Positions 1-4,477 of a stretch of 5,159 nucleotides of DNA are shown here, in pieces. This DNA comes from Candidatus Bathyarchaeota archaeon (GTDB lineage: Archaea; Thermoproteota; Bathyarchaeia; TCS64). A program made the position numbers and the translations under genes. A model generated the notes under the pieces. The model had not been told where the DNA came from. It saw nothing but the letters and a program-made list of their open reading frames with translations, and made no database searches. The stretch is from assembly GCA_013619005.1 (NCBI GenBank), contig JABXKY010000013.1:1-5159 (forward strand). The letters run 5' to 3'. Within the stretch, counting starts at the first letter, position 1. Each line of letters opens with the position of its first letter.

Positions 1-245
1 ATATAATTCGTTATTGATATTTGTTTTAATCTATTTGAACATGTAACTGAGTATGGAAAAATCGTTGGGTAATATCCAAGATGATGGCTTCATAGTCAGT
101 GTATTTACCTCATTTATAGAGCGAATGCGTGTCATGAGCCTAAAGTCGTTGATGTTCAAGTGCATTAACCTTACAGTAGCATTTACCCTATTCTTATCCA
201 CGCTGAATATCAGTTAAACCATAGAAGCGCGTGTGTCGGTATATG

Positions 246-261
246 AGTATAATCGTATACT
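246..261. promoter_or_regulatory. Dyad AGTATA-ATCG-TATACT, candidate operator
   Basis: This is a perfect inverted repeat with 6-base arms and a 4-base spacer, about 97 bases ahead of the M20 start. Its core GTATA-N4-TATAC recurs as GTATA-N5-TATAC at 342-356, and a further GTATA half-site lies at 239-243. A shared half-site suggests a dimeric regulator. This is inference; no factor is known. Confidence 0.3.
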
Positions 262-320
262 ATTCTTGAGTTTTGTAGTTTTCCCGTTTACCCTATTGGG
301 TTTTTCGGTTATTTTACATA

Positions 321-329
321 TTTATACAT
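321..329 (+). promoter_or_regulatory. TATA-like box of the M20 gene
   Basis: TTTATACAT lies in AT-rich DNA about 30 bases ahead of ATG 358. Archaeal TATA boxes lie about 25 bases before the transcription start, which puts the start near 350-355. The mRNA would then be almost leaderless, consistent with the lack of any Shine-Dalgarno sequence in the bases just before the ATG. Confidence 0.45.
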
Positions 330-341
330 GGAGTTTCCCTT

Positions 342-356
342 GTATACCTGATATAC
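342..356. promoter_or_regulatory. Dyad GTATA-CCTGA-TATAC at the M20 transcription start, candidate operator
   Basis: This inverted repeat has 5-base arms and a 5-base spacer, and ends one base before the M20 ATG. It lies downstream of the TATA-like box, over the expected transcription start, where archaeal repressors commonly bind. It has the same half-sites as the dyad at 246-261, which supports a common binding protein. The regulator is unknown. Confidence 0.33.
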
Positions 357-357
357 G

Positions 358-1797
358 ATGAAAGAAACAGCATGGAAGTGGATAGACGACAACTACGACC
401 AGTTAACCAATATAAGTGATGAGATATGGGGCTACGCAGAATACGGTCTCTGTGAGGACAAATCAAGCAAACTAATTGCGGACACCCTCAGAGACCACGG
501 GTTCAAGGTCCAGCAGGGCGTAGCCAAGATGCCCACGGCCATACTGGCCGAAAAAGGCGAAGGCTGCCCCATAATCGCGGTCATGGGTGAGTACGATGCG
601 TTACCCAACCTGAGCAACAAAAAGGCACCCGTCAAAGAAGCCCTAGTAGAGGGAGGTATGGGCCACGGCTGCGGCCACAACGTCCACGGCACCACTGCGC
701 TAGCCGCCGCCATAGCGGCGGGCAAGGCATTGGAAGAACACGGCGTCAAGGGGACCATCAGGTTCTACGGTACGCCGGCCGAGGAGAACTTTAGCGGAAA
801 ACGGATCATGGTCAACCACGGATTATTCGATGACGTGGACGCGGCCCTCAGCCATCACCCAGGATCATTGAACGTGGCAACCTTGGCAAGCAGTAACGTA
901 ATCAGCGGCGCCTATTTCCACTTCCACGGGAGAAGCAGCCACGCCGCGGGAAACCCAGAGGCAGGAAGAAGCGCCCTCGATGCAATAGAACTGATGAACG
1001 TCGGGGTCAATTACCTTCGGGAACACATAATCCCCGACGCGAGAATACACTACGTCATAGAGTCCGGGGGAGGTCAACCCAACGTAGTCCCAGACTACGC
1101 TCGGAGCCACTACTACATCAGGGCCCCAGAACAAGAACTCCTAGACCCAGTTAAGAGGCGCGTCTTGAAGATCGCGGAAGGCGCCGCGTTGATGACCGAG
1201 ACAAGGCTTGAGGCCGAAATGAGCCCCGGAGGGTACCACAAGATCCCCAACAAGGTCCTCAGCACCATCGTGACAGCCAACATGCGACTGGTAGGACCAC
1301 CCGAGTACTCACCCGAGGACTACGAGTTCGCGGCAAAGATCGCGGAGTCATTCCCCAACGAGGACCGTATGAACGGTCTGAGGAAAAACAAGGTCCCAGA
1401 CTGGGAAAAATACACTGACACAGACTTGGTGACCACCATCTTCGACGCATGGAACGACGGAACCACTAGCCCGGGAAGCACCGACGTGGCTGATGTAAGC
1501 TGGATAACCCCCACCATGGAGTTCAACACCTGCTGCAACGTAAACGGCGCCCCGGGCCACAGCTGGCAGTTCACCGCCTGCAGCGGAACAGGCATCGGCC
1601 ACAAAAGCCTCATATTCGCGGCTAAAACCATGGCGGGCTCAGTCCTAGACCTACTCAAAGACCCAGAACTCGCCAAACAGGCTAGAGAGGAACAGCAGAA
1701 ACGCCTACGAGGAAAAACCTACGACCAGGACCCCACAGTAGAGCCGCCGCTGGACCGCGCTAGAGACCTAGCCAAGGCCTACACGGCGAAAAAATAA
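358..1797 (+). CDS. M20 family metallo-amidohydrolase, AbgB-like
   Basis: This 479-residue protein is very near the length of E. coli AbgB, the p-aminobenzoyl-glutamate hydrolase subunit that it resembles. M20 enzymes use a metal centre to hydrolyse amide bonds of N-acyl amino acids, aminobenzoyl-glutamate or dipeptides; the substrate here cannot be read from sequence. Metal-site motifs are all present: GEYDALP (77-83), CGHNVHG (105-111, with Cys105 and His107), GTPAEEN (138-144, with the Glu142-Glu143 pair), HHPG (166-169) and a late GAPGHSWQ (397-404, His401). The spacing matches the Cys/His/Glu/His/His set of the plant ILR1/ILL2 relatives. A small lid domain probably spans about 183-300, including GRSSHAAG at 191-198. 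There is no signal peptide, so it is cytoplasmic. ATG 358 is the first start after an in-frame stop at 349-351. It uses AGG, AGA and ATA freely. The family call is firm; the exact reaction is not. Confidence 0.93.
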   Translation: MKETAWKWIDDNYDQLTNISDEIWGYAEYGLCEDKSSKLIADTLRDHGFKVQQGVAKMPTAILAEKGEGCPIIAVMGEYDALPNLSNKKAPVKEALVEGGMGHGCGHNVHGTTALAAAIAAGKALEEHGVKGTIRFYGTPAEENFSGKRIMVNHGLFDDVDAALSHHPGSLNVATLASSNVISGAYFHFHGRSSHAAGNPEAGRSALDAIELMNVGVNYLREHIIPDARIHYVIESGGGQPNVVPDYARSHYYIRAPEQELLDPVKRRVLKIAEGAALMTETRLEAEMSPGGYHKIPNKVLSTIVTANMRLVGPPEYSPEDYEFAAKIAESFPNEDRMNGLRKNKVPDWEKYTDTDLVTTIFDAWNDGTTSPGSTDVADVSWITPTMEFNTCCNVNGAPGHSWQFTACSGTGIGHKSLIFAAKTMAGSVLDLLKDPELAKQAREEQQKRLRGKTYDQDPTVEPPLDRARDLAKAYTAKK

Positions 1798-1876
1798 CCC
1801 CCCTTTTATTCTCAAACCAGGTACGACAAGAATAAACCTGGCACAAACGCGTGCCCGGGTCTCTTTGGGTGGATAT
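1798..1876. terminator. Convergent intergenic region with likely terminators
   Basis: These 79 bases separate two genes reading toward each other. On the plus strand a C-run is followed by the T-rich CTTTTATTCTC (1803-1813), a typical archaeal U-rich stop signal. Two small dyads follow: CCAGGT 1817-1822 with ACCTGG 1836-1841, and GGCAC 1840-1844 with GTGCC 1851-1855. They overlap at 1840-1841, so both cannot form fully. For minus-strand transcripts a six-T run lies at 1794-1789, inside the end of the M20 gene. Confidence 0.4.
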
Positions 1877-3001
1877 TTACCGTATGACCTGTAGCTCGGT
1901 TACGTCCCTGTACTCGCTGACATTCCTGCATCCGTTCCCAGAGATGACTATGCTATCCTCAGTGTGCACCCTGGCATGACCCATCGCTATGCTAGGCTCT
2001 ATCTGAAAGAACATGCCCTCCTCAAGAACCCAGTCACCGTGGCTGGGTCCGAGGAACGGGTACTCGTGGCACCCGATCCCAAGACCGTGGCCGATAAACG
2101 CCCTGTTATAGCTGTGTCCGTGGGACTCGTAGAACTCTTTGACATTGTTATGGACATCCAAGACCCGGACGCCGGGCCGGAGTACATCCATTGTGGCTCG
2201 TTCCACGTCAACTGCAAACTTGTAGGCTTCAAGCTGTAAATCGTCTGCCTTCGTAACCACCGCCATCCTTGAGATATCGCTGAGATACCCGTCGAAGACA
2301 CATCCAAAGTCGACGTGGATGAGGTCTCCTTTCTTGATCCTGTATTCGCCAGGTATGTGGTGGGTCTCCCAGATGTTAGGCCCGGCCCCCATTGTCATGA
2401 AGGCCACGGTGTCAGCTCCGTAGCTGAGTGTAAGTTCGATCATGTTCTTGGCTATATCCTTCTCAGTGTCCCCGGGCTTGGCCATCTCAAAGGCGACCGT
2501 GATGGCTTTAGCTGTCGCCATGTTGATCCTGCTCATATGGCATAGTTCTTCGGGGCTCTTGACTGCCCTCAGGTTGTCAAAAATGGGTTGACAGTCGGTG
2601 AATAATGCCTCTGGTAGCAGTTTTCTCAGGTAATCGTAGCATACGCCCGGGATATCCAGTGTCTCTACTCCGATCTTTGGTTCTTTGAACCCCATCTCCT
2701 TGAGGGTGCTTGCGACGAAATCAAATGGTTTCAGAGGCTCCCATTCACCGCCCTCGTAGACTCGTAGGTCCTTGATCCATGTTGTTTTCTCTGCTGTGAC
2801 TCTCTCATTGGCGTGAATCCCGAAGACCGGCTCCCCGTCGAGGGGGATGAAAACGGCTGCGAGGCGTTTGAGCATGGTGATTGTCATAATCTCTGAGCTA
2901 CTGGTGTAGTACACGTTGTCGTGGCTTGTAGCGATGACGCAGTCTAGGTCTAGTTTTTCCATTTGTTCCTTGGCTTTCTCAAGCTTGAAACCAGTAATCA
3001 T
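1877..3001 (-). CDS. M24 family metallopeptidase, Xaa-Pro dipeptidase type
   Basis: This 374-residue protein, counted from ATG 3001, has the two-domain layout of archaeal prolidases and aminopeptidase P: a creatinase-like N-terminal domain (about 1-140) and a pita-bread catalytic domain (about 150-374). The full dinuclear metal set is visible: Asp231 in HVDFG, Asp242 in YLSDISR, His305 in GHGLGIG, Glu335 in QIEPS and Glu348 in HTEDS. His312 (CHEYP) and the HHIPG histidines at 214-215 fit the usual active-site histidines. It would remove residues from Xaa-Pro peptides in the cytoplasm. It converges on the M20 amidohydrolase, another likely peptide or acyl-amino-acid hydrolase. Start choice: a GTG at 3022 adds seven mainly hydrophobic residues behind a weak GGAAG. 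ATG 3001 puts the N-terminus where the family usually begins, and is preferred. Family certain; substrate inferred. Confidence 0.92.
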   Translation of the reverse strand: MITGFKLEKAKEQMEKLDLDCVIATSHDNVYYTSSSEIMTITMLKRLAAVFIPLDGEPVFGIHANERVTAEKTTWIKDLRVYEGGEWEPLKPFDFVASTLKEMGFKEPKIGVETLDIPGVCYDYLRKLLPEALFTDCQPIFDNLRAVKSPEELCHMSRINMATAKAITVAFEMAKPGDTEKDIAKNMIELTLSYGADTVAFMTMGAGPNIWETHHIPGEYRIKKGDLIHVDFGCVFDGYLSDISRMAVVTKADDLQLEAYKFAVDVERATMDVLRPGVRVLDVHNNVKEFYESHGHSYNRAFIGHGLGIGCHEYPFLGPSHGDWVLEEGMFFQIEPSIAMGHARVHTEDSIVISGNGCRNVSEYRDVTELQVIR

Positions 3002-3023
3002 GAATAGAAGGGGGAAAGTCACG

Positions 3024-3033
3024 TATTCATATC
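3024..3033 (-). promoter_or_regulatory. Possible TATA-like box for the M24 gene
   Basis: On the minus strand GATATGAATA at 3033-3024 lies about 25 bases before ATG 3001, which would give a leaderless mRNA. A rival, AAATAAAC near 3074-3067, would place the transcription start near 3045 and suit the GTG start at 3022. Neither is a strong match, so promoter and start codon remain linked uncertainties. Confidence 0.25.
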
Positions 3034-3150
3034 TTCCGAAGCCACGGTCATGAGCATCATTCTCTGGTTTATTTGGTCATGGAGCACAATATTGAACTGA
3101 CCGCACGTGTGTTCCGGTTAAAAGTACTAGTGAGTCCTATCAATTGATTT

Positions 3151-3169
3151 AAAAAAGGGGCGATGCCCC
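3151..3169 (-). terminator. Hairpin plus T-run terminator after csp
   Basis: On the minus strand GGGGC-ATC-GCCCC (3169-3157) is followed at once by six T residues (3156-3151), a bacterial-style intrinsic terminator whose T-run alone would serve in archaea. A second hairpin with 6-base arms (ACGGGT 3176-3181 with ACCCGT 3194-3199) lies between the csp stop and this terminator. It should end the csp transcript before the M24 gene, making the two separate units. Confidence 0.65.
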
Positions 3170-3199
3170 ATCGTTACGGGTCCTAGTGATTTAACCCGT

Positions 3200-3394
3200 T
3201 TACTCTACTACCTTAACATTAACAGCCCTTGGGCCCTTGGGGGAGTCCTCGACATCGAACTCCACTTTCTCGCCTTCACGAAGCTCGGATACTCCGTCTA
3301 GGGATGTATGATGAACGAAAAACTCGTCCTCCTGACCCTCAACGCTTATGAAGCCGAAGCCCCTGTCAAGCCATCTTTTAACTATACCTTCCAT
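3200..3394 (-). CDS. Cold-shock domain protein (CspA family)
   Basis: This 64-residue single-domain OB-fold protein has the usual Csp length. The two nucleic-acid-binding motifs are clear: RNP1 as GFGFIS (12-17) and RNP2 as FFVHHTS (24-30). The GPRAVNV close to the C-terminus is a family hallmark. Such proteins bind single-stranded RNA and DNA and act as RNA chaperones, often in the cold; they are patchily distributed in archaea. The start is ATG 3394. It lies five bases after a strong Shine-Dalgarno (GAGGTGA, 3406-3400), whose bases also create an in-frame GTG at 3403 that should not be taken as the start. A TATA-like box at 3458-3451 implies a leader of roughly 35 bases. It is probably monocistronic, with its own terminator downstream. 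Induction by cold is inferred from the family only. Confidence 0.93.
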   Translation of the reverse strand: MEGIVKRWLDRGFGFISVEGQEDEFFVHHTSLDGVSELREGEKVEFDVEDSPKGPRAVNVKVVE

Positions 3395-3399
3395 ATATT

Positions 3400-3406
3400 T
3401 CACCTC
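3400..3406 (-). promoter_or_regulatory. Strong Shine-Dalgarno that fixes the csp start
   Basis: On the minus strand this reads GAGGTGA and matches the archaeal anti-Shine-Dalgarno. Five bases separate it from ATG 3394. The in-frame GTG at 3403-3401 lies inside this element, so it cannot sensibly be the start. Confidence 0.75.
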
Positions 3407-3448
3407 TCTGCGTCCACGTTAACGATGCTAAGCATATGGCTATGTAGG

Positions 3449-3748
3449 CTAATTTAAACGTATCAGACAAACTGAACCAAAACCCGCGCCGTGCACAGAA
3501 TATTTGAAAACGTCAGGTATTTTTCATTAATTGTATCTCTAGCCGGTGTTTATCTACAACGTTATTGATCTTTTTCAGGAGCAAAACTACGAACGCGCGC
3601 TAGAGTCAAGACAATTATGAAGACTCTCAATATGCTCCTCTGAAGTGGGAAAAACTTCGATGATACTTATTTCTCTCAGACCCATTCTACGAAACCTATA
3701 TGCACCGAGTTACGGAGAAGTGAGGATAAAATATTCGGTTTGGTTCAT
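3449..3748 (-). pseudogene. Decayed gene resembling A-type ATP synthase subunit F
   Basis: Read by eye on the minus strand, a coding-like track starts at ATG 3748, 22 bases after the winged-helix stop. It meets a stop at codon 13 (TAA 3712-3710) and continues through YRFRRMGLREISII and PTSEEHIESLHNCLD. It then needs a shift near an alternating GC tract (3592-3601) to continue as FVVLLLKKINNVVDKHRLEI, and a second, compensating shift at a five-A run (3524-3520) to reach IPDVFKYSVHGAG and TAG 3451-3449. The composite is about 99 codons, close to the usual 100 of A/V-type ATPase subunit F. Its order also matches that family: first strand, then FRxxG(L/I)RE(I/V), an acidic helix, a hydrophobic strand, and a late Pro before a Gly-rich turn. 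The frames were chosen by eye, which inflates the match. Non-function is fairly clear; identity is tentative. Confidence 0.4.
3451..3458 (-). promoter_or_regulatory. TATA-like box of csp
   Basis: On the minus strand this reads TTTAAATT, predicting a transcription start near 3430 and a leader of about 35 bases. An 11-base palindrome, ATGCT-A-AGCAT (3425-3435), sits at the predicted start. The palindrome CGTTAACG (3417-3424) lies in the leader. Either could be a regulatory or structural element. Confidence 0.45.
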
Positions 3749-3770
3749 GAAAAATGTCTTTTTTTGGGTA

Positions 3771-4088
3771 TTATGAAGCCTTTGTTATCTCAAAGGGATT
3801 AAAGTATGGCTCATCCACTTCGATGAGTCCCTTTGCGCGGTCAAAGTACCTAATAACACTGACACCTTTAGTTGTGATCTGGTAGACCTTATTTGTCCTC
3901 TTATCACGAGACTTGGACCTATCGATCTCTTCTATGAGATCCTGATCTACCATGCTGTTTAGAACACCTTGTACCATTTTCCATGAAAGGTTCGCACCAT
4001 ACATTATGCGCGTGGGCTTTGTTGTGCCCTCCTTGATCACCTTGAGTACCTCTAAGTAGATTTCGAGTTTAGATCGACGATTCTTCAT
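3771..4088 (-). CDS. Archaeal winged-helix DNA-binding regulator
   Basis: This 105-residue protein (from ATG 4088) resembles the small archaeal winged-helix family often labelled HTH_45. Helix 1 is RRSKLEIYLEVLKVIKEG (4-21). KPTRIMYGANLSW (24-36) forms helix 2 and the turn. WKMVQGVLNSMVDQDLIEE (36-54) carries the recognition helix. The basic RSKSRDKRTNKVYQITTKG (57-75) forms the wing, followed by a C-terminal helix likely to dimerise. No ligand or metal site is seen. It probably acts as a small local transcription regulator; its targets are unknown. A TTG at 4109 would add seven residues, but ATG 4088 gives the usual family N-terminus. A TATA-like TTTTAGAG (about 4134-4127) and a dyad between it and the start suggest autoregulation. 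GC on a sampled line is about 38 percent, below the M20 and csp genes. It lies 22 bases ahead of the decayed subunit F-like gene. Confidence 0.85.
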   Translation of the reverse strand: MKNRRSKLEIYLEVLKVIKEGTTKPTRIMYGANLSWKMVQGVLNSMVDQDLIEEIDRSKSRDKRTNKVYQITTKGVSVIRYFDRAKGLIEVDEPYFNPFEITKAS

Positions 4089-4110
4089 ATAGGACGCCCT
4101 GTAAAACAAT

Positions 4111-4124
4111 GTTTCTTCGGAAAC
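4111..4124. promoter_or_regulatory. Dyad GTTTC-TTCG-GAAAC before the regulator gene
   Basis: This perfect inverted repeat has 5-base arms around TTCG and begins 22 bases ahead of the winged-helix ATG 4088. It sits between the TATA-like box and the predicted transcription start, a typical place for an archaeal repressor to bind, so autoregulation is a reasonable guess. On the plus strand RNA it would be a UUCG tetraloop hairpin. Confidence 0.33.
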
Positions 4125-4477
4125 GCTCTAAAAGTGATGGTTGTAGACAATAACCACACACTTGAACAGTCCATCTGCCCACCCTGGGAACAATTACAGT
4201 GCGCGCGCGTTAACGCTATATTGGTCGGGAGGCAATCGTCCAACACAGCGTTCCTCCACACAGGATCTGAGAAAGACCTACCTAGGCTCTGGAGCACAAT
4301 CTATTTTGACTGGAACGAAAAATGGAGTTTGCATCTGTAATTAAATAAAGGGACTGTATACGTGCAGCAATCTTCTTTTTGTAGATCCTTTCTTCAATTC
4401 ACGTAGAACTGCGCCATCAAGATGCCTACATTCAATTGTACGCACCATAAGCGCGAGTGTGGATGTGGGGCATTCTA
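4125..4477. other. Gap with no secure gene
   Basis: Several frames stay open for 35 to 70 codons on both strands, but none has a Shine-Dalgarno, a recognisable motif or convincing composition; they are rich in Cys and Trp. The stretch holds an alternating GTGCGCGCGCGT (4199-4210) overlapping the palindrome GCGTTAACGC (4207-4216). No tRNA or clear terminator is seen. On the minus strand a 35-codon frame (ATG 4448 to TAA 4343-4341) has a basic, helix-like middle (LRELKKGSTKRR) and might be a remnant of an unknown gene. Confidence 0.3.

Larger units (their letters stand above)
53..361 (+). pseudogene. Possible relic of a small membrane protein ORF, broken by one stop
   Basis: From ATG 53 one frame stays open for 54 codons to TAA 215-217. 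The same frame then stays open for another 47 codons to TGA 359-361. The first part ends in a hydrophobic stretch (about residues 35-52). The second has a stronger membrane-like run (about codons 70-88, rich in Phe, Leu, Ile and Val). The final TGA overlaps the ATG of the M20 gene as ATGA, the arrangement seen between translationally coupled genes. A TATA-like TTTTAATC at 24-31 would give a leaderless start near 53. I do not recognise the protein. Against it: T-rich DNA has few stops and reads as hydrophobic by chance, there is no Shine-Dalgarno, and the second half overlaps the M20 promoter. Chance remains the likeliest reading. Confidence 0.18.

Noticed and set aside
80..100. ATGATGG resembling a C box of a C/D guide RNA, and a weaker one near 3660
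   Set aside because: No properly spaced D box or terminal stem is present in either place.
432..1676. Several minus-strand open frames inside the M20 gene
   Set aside because: They are shadows of a high-GC coding region whose plus-strand product is a complete enzyme.
1964..2545. Plus-strand open frames (1964-2239 and 2315-2545) opposite the M24 gene
   Set aside because: They are antisense shadows of a gene with all catalytic motifs intact.
4085..4297. Minus-strand open frame of 70 codons before the winged-helix gene
   Set aside because: It overlaps the start of the winged-helix gene and its dyad, lacks a ribosome binding site, and its sequence does not resemble a folded protein.
3080..4300. 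Exact 11-base repeat TGGAGCACAAT at 3080-3090 and 4290-4300
   Set aside because: About three such 11-base matches are expected by chance in a window of this size, and nothing else flanks the copies.
4134..4340. Plus-strand open frame of 68 codons with an overlapping 60-codon frame (4162-4344)
   Set aside because: There is no Shine-Dalgarno and no recognisable motif. Cys, Trp and Ser-rich composition and mutual overlap in two frames are typical of chance frames.
4341..4448. 35-codon minus-strand frame with a basic helix-like middle
   Set aside because: It is too short and has no Shine-Dalgarno or clear promoter. The frame also continues upstream as a shadow of the membrane-protein gene. Mentioned in the gap entry only.
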